Shown: piece after piece, positions 45,520-53,400 of the stretch
Position numbering within the stretch: position 1 is the stretch's first letter
Layout of the letters: the number at the start of each line of letters is the position of its first letter
NCBI GenBank assembly: GCA_900318995.1
Contig: ONMR01000013.1
Coordinates: 1-55,107, forward strand
Reading direction: 5' to 3'
DNA length: 55,107 nt
From: an uncultured Prevotellaceae bacterium
GTDB taxonomy: Bacteria > Bacteroidota > Bacteroidia > Bacteroidales > Bacteroidaceae
Translations under genes and position numbers: made by a program
Notes under the pieces: generated by a model
What the model was told of the DNA's origin: nothing
The model's input: the letters and a program-made list of their open reading frames with translations, nothing else
Databases searched by the model: none

Positions 45520-46683
45520 ATGGAGATTCCTTCCGAATTTGAGAAGATGCGTTCCCTTGAGGACGATGAGGTACGTGGTGCCGTGCTTTCGCTGCTTGAT
45601 GATCCCGCATTCGTCAGGGTTGTCAAGGGAGTAGTGAAGGGAGTGCCCATTTGGGCCCACAAGCTATACACCAGACGTTTCAAGACAGTGAACAGCTTCC
45701 AGAAGGGAATGATTTATCCGTTTCTGAAAAGAATACTGAAAAAGGCCAGCACCGGTCTGACAAAGGATTTTTCATTACTGCCCGAAGAAAGGGAAGACTT
45801 CATTTATCTTTCAAACCACAGGGACATTGTACTGGACTCCGCGTTTCTGGATTACATATTGCTCCTGTCGGACAAGAAATCAGTAGAGATAGGGATTGGC
45901 AACAACCTGCTTATACATCCGTGGATAGAGACTCTGGTGCGCCTTAACCGTAGTTTCATAGTAAACCGCTCCGCCACCGCCACCGAGCTTCTGGAATCAT
46001 CCAGACAGTTGTCAAGATACATCCGTTTTGTGATTGAAGAGAAGAAAGCTCCCGTCTGGCTGGCACAGCGCGAAGGCCGCGCCAAGGATTCTGATGACCG
46101 TACCCAGAAAAGCGTTCTAAAAATGCTGGCGATGTCGGGGCCCGATGACATGTCGCTCTCAGAAAGGTTGCAGTCCCTGCACATATGCCCGCTCACAATC
46201 AGTTATGAGTATGACCCGTGCGACTGGCTCAAGGCAGCCGAATTCCAACTGAAACGTGACAATCCGGATTATGTAAAAAGCGAGCAGGCAGACCTGGACA
46301 ACATGAAGACGGGAATTTTCGGATTCAAAGGACACATACATTATCAGGTATCGGCTCCTATCGACCCGGAGATTGCTTCGGTTGACACTTCCTTGCCCCG
46401 CAACCAGTTCCTGGACCGGGTGGCGCATATCATTGACAGCCATATATTCAGGAACTACCGTATCTATCCGTGTAACAGAATTGCACTGGATATGCTTAAC
46501 GGAGATAATTCACAGTCCGCATTCTACTCTCAAGCCCAGAAGGATGATTTCAGAAAATATCTGGACACTCAGCTGGCCAAGGTAGACATACCGGATCCCG
46601 ATTGGGATTTCCTGCGCGAAAGGATACTCACCATGTATGCAAACCCGCTTATTAATCACCTCAATGCAATAAAGGAACAATGA
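45520..46683 (+). CDS. Glycerophospholipid acyltransferase family protein (PlsC-like)
   Basis: This 387-residue protein of the PlsC/PlsB superfamily probably acylates a lysophospholipid or glycerol phosphate at the inner membrane. Motif I reads SNHRDIVLDSAF with His100 and Asp106, so spacing is HX5D instead of the usual HX4D. Motif II-like text is GIGNNLLIHPWIETLVRLNR, and the substrate motif III is REGRAKDSDD. I start at the ATG at 45520 (MEIPSEFEKMRSLED), which lies 10 bases after ddl. It overlaps the next gene by ATGA. The exact acyl acceptor is unknown. Confidence 0.82.
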   Translation: MEIPSEFEKMRSLEDDEVRGAVLSLLDDPAFVRVVKGVVKGVPIWAHKLYTRRFKTVNSFQKGMIYPFLKRILKKASTGLTKDFSLLPEEREDFIYLSNHRDIVLDSAFLDYILLLSDKKSVEIGIGNNLLIHPWIETLVRLNRSFIVNRSATATELLESSRQLSRYIRFVIEEKKAPVWLAQREGRAKDSDDRTQKSVLKMLAMSGPDDMSLSERLQSLHICPLTISYEYDPCDWLKAAEFQLKRDNPDYVKSEQADLDNMKTGIFGFKGHIHYQVSAPIDPEIASVDTSLPRNQFLDRVAHIIDSHIFRNYRIYPCNRIALDMLNGDNSQSAFYSQAQKDDFRKYLDTQLAKVDIPDPDWDFLRERILTMYANPLINHLNAIKEQ

Positions 46684-47315
46684 AAAGAACTGGACTAATA
46701 TTATTAACGGCTCTCTCACTGACTTTTCCGTTCATCGTTGCCTGCGATAATGACGAAAGAGAGGAAATCGAGACTATGACCAGCGGTTTCATGACCGGCA
46801 GGACAGACAATAAGGGATATGTTTACATGCTGAGAGATGATTTCGGTAAGTCATATAAGATTAACGGGAAGAGTGAGCAGCTCAAACCCGACACTATTTA
46901 CAGGATGGTTGCATCCATAGCCCTGAATGAGGACAACACTGCACGGATACTGCAGATGGTTCCCACCATCTCATACATAGCACCCGAAGACTCATTGATT
47001 CCGGACACCATGCGTGTCAAGGATCCCGTCAAGATAGAGAGCATCTACATAGGGGGAGGATTCCTTAATGTCCATGTATGCATAAAAGTACAGAAGGAAG
47101 GCACTAAACATGGTCTTTTGTACTCACGTCTGAACACTCCCGGCAAGACTTCATTCACTTTCTATCACAATGCTTACGGCGATGAGCCCGTTTATTCAAA
47201 GTATGCATACGTGTCCATTCCGCTATATGGATACGGGCTGGCTAAAAACGACACAGTCTTCCTGAGCTGTAAGGGCTTCGAGGAAGACTATGAGTATAAG
47301 CTTATTTACAAATAG
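46680..47315 (+). CDS. NigD-like lipoprotein
   Basis: This 211-residue lipoprotein has a signal and lipobox (FIVAC, Cys22), then a compact beta-rich domain resembling NigD-like proteins: GRTDNKGYVYMLRDDFGKS, KPDTIYRMVASIALNEDNTA, VKIESIYIGGGFLNVHVCIK. NigD was named from a Bacteroides bacteriocin locus, but the family is common and its function unclear. It overlaps the acyltransferase by 4 bases and ends the plus-strand operon, stopping 5 bases before the end of the convergent argF'. Confidence 0.8.
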   Translation: MKRTGLILLTALSLTFPFIVACDNDEREEIETMTSGFMTGRTDNKGYVYMLRDDFGKSYKINGKSEQLKPDTIYRMVASIALNEDNTARILQMVPTISYIAPEDSLIPDTMRVKDPVKIESIYIGGGFLNVHVCIKVQKEGTKHGLLYSRLNTPGKTSFTFYHNAYGDEPVYSKYAYVSIPLYGYGLAKNDTVFLSCKGFEEDYEYKLIYK

Positions 47316-47320
47316 GGACT

Positions 47321-48277
47321 TTACCGAAGCCCTTCCAGTATCTTTTTCAGGACGACCGTGGCCGATATCTCACGGTTGGCAGCTTCCGGTATAACCAGTG
47401 AACGCGGTCCCTCGATCACATCATCAGTAACTATCATATTGCGGCGGACAGGCAGGCAATGCATAAAGAAAGCGTTGTCCGTTACTGCCATCTGGCGGTC
47501 GCTGATGGTCCAGCTGCGATCCTTACTCAGAACCTCACCGTAATGGTCGGGACTGGCGCAAGACCAGTTCTTTCCGTAAATGAAGTGGGCACCCTCAAAG
47601 GCTTTCATCTGGTCATACTCAATTGTTGCGCCTGCAGTAAACTTGGGGTCAAGCTCATATCCGTGCGGGTGTGTAATGACCACATCATATCCTGCGGCAA
47701 CCATCCACTGTGCGAATGAGTTTGGAACAGCCTGCGGAAGCGCCTTGGGGTGCGGTGCCCAGCTCATGACAACCTTGGGACGTTCAACGGTCTTATGCTC
47801 CTCAATGGTAATCCAATCGGCGAAACTCTGCAGAGGATGGCCCGTGGCAGCCTCCATTGAGAATACAGGGCGGCCTGAATACTGTATGAACTGGTTGAGG
47901 ATTTTCTCCTCATAGTCATCCTGACGGCTCTCAAAGCGTGCAAATGAGCGTACTCCGATGACATCACAGTAACAGCCCATAACGGGAATGGCCTCAAGCA
48001 GATGCTCCGACTTGTCGCCGTCCATGATGACGCCGCGCTCGGTCTCCAGTTTCCATGCGCCCTGGTTGACATCCAGAACTATCACGTTCATACCCAGATT
48101 CATGGCTGCCTTCTGGGTACTGAGACGGGTACGCAGGCTGGAGTTGAAGAACACCATGAGCAGTGTCTTGTTACGGCCCAACTCTACATATTTATAACGG
48201 TCACGCTTTATCTCTAGGGCCTCCTGCAATGCCTGATGCAGGTCTCCCAAATCCTTTACACAAGTAAAATGTCTCAT
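47321..48277 (-). CDS. argF': N-succinylornithine carbamoyltransferase
   Basis: This transcarbamylase of the Bacteroidetes arginine pathway carbamoylates N-succinyl-L-ornithine with carbamoyl phosphate. At 318 residues it matches the length of the characterised Bacteroides fragilis enzyme, with carbamoyl-phosphate motif FFNSSLRTRLSTQKAA (about 43-58) and FMHCLPVRRNMIVTDDVIE. The specificity loop reads GDKSEHL with Ser90, where the B. fragilis enzyme has Pro90 and acetylornithine enzymes have Glu. It is last in the operon DUF2007-proB-proA-argF'. A plain argF name would be misleading. Confidence 0.92.
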   Translation of the reverse strand: MRHFTCVKDLGDLHQALQEALEIKRDRYKYVELGRNKTLLMVFFNSSLRTRLSTQKAAMNLGMNVIVLDVNQGAWKLETERGVIMDGDKSEHLLEAIPVMGCYCDVIGVRSFARFESRQDDYEEKILNQFIQYSGRPVFSMEAATGHPLQSFADWITIEEHKTVERPKVVMSWAPHPKALPQAVPNSFAQWMVAAGYDVVITHPHGYELDPKFTAGATIEYDQMKAFEGAHFIYGKNWSCASPDHYGEVLSKDRSWTISDRQMAVTDNAFFMHCLPVRRNMIVTDDVIEGPRSLVIPEAANREISATVVLKKILEGLR

Positions 48278-48286
48278 ATCCTTATC

Positions 48287-49531
48287 TTATTGTCTTGTCT
48301 GGCCGTCTCCATTGATCAGCCATTTGTATGTGGTTATCTCTTCAAGTCCCATAGGGCCGCGGGCATGCATCTTCTGGGTACTGATGCCTATTTCAGCTCC
48401 AAGCCCGAACTGTGCGCCGTCAGTGAATGCTGTAGATACGTTAACATAAACACAGGCTGCATCAGTATACTGCTGGAACTTGCGTCCGTGCTCTGCATTT
48501 TCAGTCACTATGCACTCGCTGTGATGTGAGGTAAAACGGCGGATATGCATCAGAGCCTCGTCAAACGACCCTACAGTCTTGACCGACATGCGGTATGCCA
48601 GGAACTCCTTTCCGAAACTGTCATCGGTAGCATGCTCAAGGAGTTCGGCCGGATACTTGCCCTCAAGTGCTGCGTATGCCTGCTCATCGGCCTCTATCAC
48701 AACGTTCCTGGCGGCCATACGGATGCAGAGTTCCGGAAGGTCACTCAGACGGCCGGAATGGATAACCAGCGAGTCAAGCGCATTACATACGCTCACACGG
48801 CGGGTCTTGGCGTTGAATATGATATCGGAGCCTTTCTTAAGGTCTCCCTCCTTGTCAAAATAGGTGTGGCAGACTCCGGCGCCGGTCTCTATACACGGTA
48901 CCTGAGCCTGCTCGCGTACTGACTTTATAAGGCGGGCGCTGCCGCGCGGGATGAGCAGGTCTACCAGACCTACCGCCTTCATAAGTTCGGCGGCAGCCTC
49001 ATGCCCGGCAGGAAGCAATTCTACCACATGAGGATCAATTCCCTTCTGCTCAAGGACACGGTGTATAAGGTCAACTATGGCGCAGTTAGAGTCAAAGGCA
49101 TCGCTGCCGCCCTTGAGTGCGCATGCGTTGCGCGACTTGAAACAGAGCGAGAAGACATCAAAACTCACGTTGGGGCGGGCCTCATATATGACACCTATCA
49201 CTCCGAACGGAACTCTTACGCGTGTAAGTTTCATGCCGTTGGGGCGCACGCGCTCGTCAATGACCTTTCCTACCGGGTTTTCAAGTTCAGCCACATGGCG
49301 CATATCGGAGGCTATGCCCTTGAGACGCTCATCAGTGAGCATCAGGCGGTCATAGACAGGATTGCTGCGGTCCATACGGGACAGGTCCCGGGCGTTTGCC
49401 TCAAGCAGGATTGCGGAGTTGCTCTCAATGGCATCGGCCAGAGTGAGCAGCACATCATTTATCTGATTTTCCTCCAGCATAGGGAGGGAGTACGATGCAT
49501 TCTTAAGCAGTTCTAAGGTATTCTCTATCAT
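48287..49531 (-). CDS. proA: Glutamate-5-semialdehyde dehydrogenase (gamma-glutamyl phosphate reductase)
   Basis: ProA reduces gamma-glutamyl phosphate with NADPH in proline synthesis. The 414 residues include [56 protein letters not shown], and the active-site Cys region [16 protein letters not shown]. The later [15 protein letters not shown] and [15 protein letters not shown] are also family-typical. It starts 3 bases after the proB stop and is followed by argF' after 9 bases. Confidence 0.97.
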   Translation of the reverse strand: MIENTLELLKNASYSLPMLEENQINDVLLTLADAIESNSAILLEANARDLSRMDRSNPVYDRLMLTDERLKGIASDMRHVAELENPVGKVIDERVRPNGMKLTRVRVPFGVIGVIYEARPNVSFDVFSLCFKSRNACALKGGSDAFDSNCAIVDLIHRVLEQKGIDPHVVELLPAGHEAAAELMKAVGLVDLLIPRGSARLIKSVREQAQVPCIETGAGVCHTYFDKEGDLKKGSDIIFNAKTRRVSVCNALDSLVIHSGRLSDLPELCIRMAARNVVIEADEQAYAALEGKYPAELLEHATDDSFGKEFLAYRMSVKTVGSFDEALMHIRRFTSHHSECIVTENAEHGRKFQQYTDAACVYVNVSTAFTDGAQFGLGAEIGISTQKMHARGPMGLEEITTYKWLINGDGQTRQ

Positions 49532-49534
49532 GGT

Positions 49535-50314
49535 TTACTTCTTTTTGGCATGGAATCGGGTGCAACGGGCGTTATCAGGATCAGACAATACATCCAGCAG
49601 CACATCCTGACGGCGGCCGTTGGCAATGCGTACCTCAATACCGTCGGAGGCTACTCCGAGAGCGGTTTTCATCTTGGTCATCATGCCTCCACGACCGAAC
49701 TGGGATTTGCTTTTACCCACACAGCCCGAATAATCATCATCCGGATATACATCATGTATCAGTTCTGATGACGGGTCATCGGGATTTCCGGTAAACACCC
49801 CGTCCACATTGCTGAGTATGATCAGTATCTCTGCCTTCATCATGCGGGCCACAAGACCGGACAACTCATCGTTATCAGTAAACATAAGTTCCTCTACCGA
49901 TACGGTGTCATTCTCATTGATGACCGGCACAACTCCGTTGTCCAACATGGCGGTCATACAACGCATCTGATTTGCATGAAGGGTCTCGTTGGTGAAATTC
50001 TCCTTAGTGGTAAGAATCTGGCCTACGGTTATCCCGTATTCCTGGAAGAGGTCATAGTAGTGCTCAATAAGCTTGGCCTGGCCCACAGCAGCAAAAAGCT
50101 GACGGCCGGTTACACTCTCATCCTGAAGGTGGGGAAGCGCTCCCCTGCCCGATGCCACAGCACCCGATGAGATAAGCAGCACCTCAATGCCTCTGCGGCG
50201 CAATTCGGCAATCTGGTCTACCAGAGCAGCCATTCGCGATATGTCCAGACGACCGTCGGGACGTGTAAGCACATTGCTGCCTACCTTGACAGCTATACGT
50301 TGAGGCTGTTTCAT
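49535..50314 (-). CDS. proB: Glutamate 5-kinase without PUA domain
   Basis: ProB phosphorylates glutamate to gamma-glutamyl phosphate, the first step of proline synthesis and the usual point of proline feedback. The 259 residues form only the amino-acid-kinase domain: RIAVKVGSNVLTRPDGRLDI, LLISSGAVASGRGALP, VPVINENDTVSVEEL and GRGGMMTKMKTALGVASDG. The C-terminal PUA domain of the ~367-residue E. coli enzyme is missing, and the protein ends soon after TRFHAKKK. It overlaps the DUF2007 gene by ATGA and precedes proA. Confidence 0.94.
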   Translation of the reverse strand: MKQPQRIAVKVGSNVLTRPDGRLDISRMAALVDQIAELRRRGIEVLLISSGAVASGRGALPHLQDESVTGRQLFAAVGQAKLIEHYYDLFQEYGITVGQILTTKENFTNETLHANQMRCMTAMLDNGVVPVINENDTVSVEELMFTDNDELSGLVARMMKAEILIILSNVDGVFTGNPDDPSSELIHDVYPDDDYSGCVGKSKSQFGRGGMMTKMKTALGVASDGIEVRIANGRRQDVLLDVLSDPDNARCTRFHAKKK

Positions 50315-50529
50315 TGTTCCCTGAGTAATTGTTCGGCACGTTCCTTGTCCTGGGGATTGACCAGAACGCCGAAAGTGCCAGCCATTGCGGTATATGTAGA
50401 GAATATTGCGCTCATGGTGTTGTTCATGACCATGGCCGGTATTCCGTCGGACTCCAGACGGGCGCGTACCACCTCTGCCTCAAAGGCCTGACCTTTGAAA
50501 ACACAAACCAAATCCTGTTTTTCATTCAT
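50311..50529 (-). CDS. DUF2007 family protein
   Basis: This 72-residue single-domain protein of the DUF2007 family resembles PII/GlnB-like ferredoxin folds and is annotated as a putative signal-transducing protein. Visible text is DLVCVFKGQAFEAEVVRARL, ESDGIPAMVMNNTMSAIF, FGVLVNPQDKERAEQLL. It overlaps proB by 4 bases and heads the proline/arginine operon. A regulatory role for that pathway is possible but only inferred from position. Confidence 0.82.
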   Translation of the reverse strand: MNEKQDLVCVFKGQAFEAEVVRARLESDGIPAMVMNNTMSAIFSTYTAMAGTFGVLVNPQDKERAEQLLREQ

Positions 50530-50559
50530 AGCAATGGGTGTTTAACTATTGTGAAGTGG

Positions 50560-50567
50560 CAAAGTTA
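50560..50567 (-). promoter_or_regulatory. Possible -7 box of the DUF2007-proB-proA-argF' operon
   Basis: Minus-strand TAACTTTG matches TAnnTTTG, 31 bases before the DUF2007 ATG. No clear -33 element is seen at the usual distance. Confidence 0.45.
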
Positions 50568-50594
50568 ATGATTTTTCAATACCTTTACGCCGAT

Positions 50595-51761
50595 ATGTCA
50601 CTCAAACGCTTTGTAATAATCTCAATATTGTCTGTAAGCACCCTTGTAACACATGCTTCAGCAATAAATGACACCATAGCTGCAGCCGATACAATATGGT
50701 TTGAGGGCGGATCATGGTATGCGGGACAGATTGCCGATTCGCTCTTCAACGGATACGGCAAGATGGTATATGCTGACAGCACCATTTATGAAGGAGAATG
50801 GAAAGACGGATTGTGGGAAGGTAAGGGTAAGTTGTTATTCCCTGACGGAGACATCTATGAGGGGGAGTTCCTGGAACATGAGTTTAACGGGTACGGAGTT
50901 TACACATACAATGACGGAGCCCAATACCGCGGTTACTGGCAGAACGGGATGTTCAACGGTGCCGGAACCATGGAATATGCAGACGGCAGCGTTTATACCG
51001 GAGTATGGAAGGATGACCTCAAGAACGGTTTGGGAATACTTTTTGACAACTCAAACAAAACGCTGATAAAGGGAGAATTCTACAATGACGGCTTTATCGG
51101 GTCTCCTGAAACGGATTATCAGGTCGATGAAACTGATCAGGAAGCTGACTATTATGATTACTACCCCATCCGAATACGTCCTGACTCATGCTGGCACTAT
51201 TCAGGCGATTCGGATTTTTACGTTACTTTCGGAATTGGGCGGATGATGACGATCCACTCTGATTTCTATGCGTCAAACCATTTCTTTTTTGGATTTGCCC
51301 TGGGCTTCAACATGATCAAACATGGAGAGGGCAAAGAGTCCATGATTTACGATGATGAGACCTCCGAGAGGATTTACCTGGTTCTCTGGGACGATTATCT
51401 GCAGGAGATCATGACAGAACATACCTTTACCATGCTCAAAATCGAAGCTCAGTTCGGAGTGTCATTCGGAAGATTCAGCTTAGGCGGAGCATTGGGCGGA
51501 GGCATACAGAAATCAGTACGCAATTGCCGCAGTCTGGAGGGTTATAACAGCTATTATTCGCCAGGAACCCTGTATTACCGCACCAAAGTGAAGGGAGGTA
51601 AATTCGCATATGACATCTATACTGACTACGTACTGAAGAAGATGCATTTCCACACCTCCGACATCTTTGGGACGCCGGAATCAATATCATACCGCATCAA
51701 CCTGAGAGCAGGTTACAGTAATGTGGATAAATTTTATCTGGGATTGGGAGTATCCTTCTGA
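50595..51761 (+). CDS. Exported MORN-repeat protein with beta-barrel-like C-terminal half
   Basis: This is a 388-residue protein starting at the ATG at 50595 (MSLKRFVIISILSVSTLVTH), with a signal peptide ending near residue 24 (ASA). Five to six MORN repeats follow (about 38-160), such as YEGEWKDGLWEGKGKLLFPD, YEGEFLEHEFNGYGVYTYND and YTGVWKDDLKNGLGILF. An acidic, tyrosine-rich linker comes next (about 170-195). The C-terminal half has alternating aromatic strands (DFYVTFGIGRMM, NHFFFGFALGFNM, NLRAGYSNVDKFYLGLGVSF), like an outer-membrane barrel ending in Phe. Function is unknown. It ends 1 base before the convergent ddh. Confidence 0.8.
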   Translation: MSLKRFVIISILSVSTLVTHASAINDTIAAADTIWFEGGSWYAGQIADSLFNGYGKMVYADSTIYEGEWKDGLWEGKGKLLFPDGDIYEGEFLEHEFNGYGVYTYNDGAQYRGYWQNGMFNGAGTMEYADGSVYTGVWKDDLKNGLGILFDNSNKTLIKGEFYNDGFIGSPETDYQVDETDQEADYYDYYPIRIRPDSCWHYSGDSDFYVTFGIGRMMTIHSDFYASNHFFFGFALGFNMIKHGEGKESMIYDDETSERIYLVLWDDYLQEIMTEHTFTMLKIEAQFGVSFGRFSLGGALGGGIQKSVRNCRSLEGYNSYYSPGTLYYRTKVKGGKFAYDIYTDYVLKKMHFHTSDIFGTPESISYRINLRAGYSNVDKFYLGLGVSF

Positions 51762-51762
51762 T

Positions 51763-52662
51763 TTACACCAAATGCCTCACCAGATCATCTCTGTCACCAT
51801 ACAGATAATCGATTACCGGAATCTCAATCATTGTGTAGCAGCCCGGCTTCTGAAGCACTGAAGCACGTGCGGCACAAACCAGTATCTGACCTGTCAGGGC
51901 AGGATTGTTTATTTTCATGTCAAACTCGAAAAGCTGGTTCTGTGTCTTGCCCGATACACCCTTGCGAGTCAGGTTTACACCATGTCCCATATCCTTGAGA
52001 GCATCGACAGACTCAACCTGCATTACATGTGTCTCATCATTCACGAAATAGGGATCAGCCTTGATGGCAGCTGCCACATCCTCAAAACGATAACCGTCAA
52101 GAATCTCAACATATACCATACGGCGGTGAATTCCGGTACCAACGGGAATTGTCATAGAAAGGGCAGCCTTGACTCCTGGTATCGCCTTTACTGCAACTGA
52201 ATGTCCCATTGACATTCCGGGGCCGAAATTGGTATAGCTCACACCCTTGGGAGCCATTGCCTGCATGAGAGCGCGAACAATTGAATCTGTACCGGGATCC
52301 CATCCTGCAGATATTATCGCAACCTTTCCGGATTCTTCGGCCACCTGCTGGAGGCGCTTACGGGTCTCTGGTATCAGTGTATGTATATCAAAACTGTCTA
52401 CCGTATTTATGCCCAGAGGCAGAATCTCCTTTGCATACTCCTCGGTCTTGCGTGAAGGAACGCACAGGATTGCCACATCAGGCTTGGCAAGCTCTGTAAT
52501 TTTCCTTACAATTGTATACCCCTGCAACTCTTTGGGACAATCTGCGGCGCCATTACGGCGGACTATTCCTGCTATTTCAAAATCAGGGGCGGTCTCTAGT
52601 GCTTCAAGTACATATTTACCGATGTTTCCATAGCCTACGACAGCAGCTTTAATCTTTTCCAT
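51763..52662 (-). CDS. ddh: meso-Diaminopimelate D-dehydrogenase
   Basis: Ddh makes meso-DAP from tetrahydrodipicolinate, ammonia and NADPH in one step, bypassing the succinylase or acetylase branches. The 299 residues start with the dinucleotide fold AAVVGYGNIGKYVLEALE. They contain SAGWDPGTDSIVRALMQAMA, the TNFGPGMSMGHSVAVKAIPG loop, and GTGIHRRMVYVEILDG. Length is near the 320-residue Corynebacterium enzyme. It stands alone, convergent with the MORN gene, and continues the route begun by asd (20387-21397). Confidence 0.93.
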   Translation of the reverse strand: MEKIKAAVVGYGNIGKYVLEALETAPDFEIAGIVRRNGAADCPKELQGYTIVRKITELAKPDVAILCVPSRKTEEYAKEILPLGINTVDSFDIHTLIPETRKRLQQVAEESGKVAIISAGWDPGTDSIVRALMQAMAPKGVSYTNFGPGMSMGHSVAVKAIPGVKAALSMTIPVGTGIHRRMVYVEILDGYRFEDVAAAIKADPYFVNDETHVMQVESVDALKDMGHGVNLTRKGVSGKTQNQLFEFDMKINNPALTGQILVCAARASVLQKPGCYTMIEIPVIDYLYGDRDDLVRHLV

Positions 52663-52783
52663 AACGTTTTGTTTTTCTGTTTCGGCTGCGAAATTATTAA
52701 AAAAATCATTCTGTATGCACGCACACGTGCAATAATAAGTCCACTGATACGTTTAAATACAGTAATTGAATAAAAATCGGAAA

Positions 52784-53380
52784 ATGATAGAATTTATACA
52801 GGGAAAGATTGAGGAACTGACACCTACCAAAGCCGTCATACTGACCGCCGGCGGTGTGGCATATGACCTGAGTATATCCGTTTATACCTATTCTGCAATC
52901 CAGGGAAAGGAAGATTGCCGTCTTTATGTGTATGAAGCCATACGCGAGGATGCCTATGTACTGTATGGTTTCAGCGGCAAGCAGGAGCGTGAGCTGTTCC
53001 TGATGCTCATCTCCGTTCCCGGAATAGGAGGAGCATCTGCCAGGATGATACTCTCATCATTTTCGCCTTCCGAACTTATCGGCATAATCAGCTCCGGAAA
53101 TGACTCTCTCCTCAAAAAGGTAAAAGGCATAGGAGCCAAAACGGCACAGAGAATCATTGTAGACCTGCATGACAAGATAGGGGTAGCACAGCCTGACGAT
53201 ATGCATCTGGATCTCCAGACCAGCATACAGACCGGACAAGTGGCAACCGAGGCCATAACCGCTCTGGTGACCCTGGGATTTCCTCAGGCCGCATCTCAGA
53301 AAGTGGTTCAGGCCATACTCAAGGAACAGGATGGCCTGAACGTGGAGTCTGTTATCCGCGAGGCACTGAAACGTATCTGA
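52784..53380 (+). CDS. ruvA: Holliday junction branch migration protein RuvA
   Basis: RuvA binds four-way junctions and loads the RuvB motor. I start at the ATG at 52784 ([19 protein letters not shown]), giving 198 residues. Visible parts are the OB-fold domain (1-65, with [19 protein letters not shown]), two helix-hairpin-helix motifs ([34 protein letters not shown]), and the C-terminal RuvB-binding domain ([20 protein letters not shown]). It lies 20 bases upstream of sprA, a neighbour pair seen in other Bacteroidetes. Confidence 0.95.
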   Translation: MIEFIQGKIEELTPTKAVILTAGGVAYDLSISVYTYSAIQGKEDCRLYVYEAIREDAYVLYGFSGKQERELFLMLISVPGIGGASARMILSSFSPSELIGIISSGNDSLLKKVKGIGAKTAQRIIVDLHDKIGVAQPDDMHLDLQTSIQTGQVATEAITALVTLGFPQAASQKVVQAILKEQDGLNVESVIREALKRI

Positions 53381-53400
53381 AACAATACCGGAAATACCAG

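Noticed and set aside
52715-52732. Small palindromic stretch GCACG-CACA-CGTGC between ddh and ruvA
   Set aside because: The 5-bp stem has no T run and lies upstream of both divergent genes, so it is not a terminator. It is too short to call an operator without comparison.
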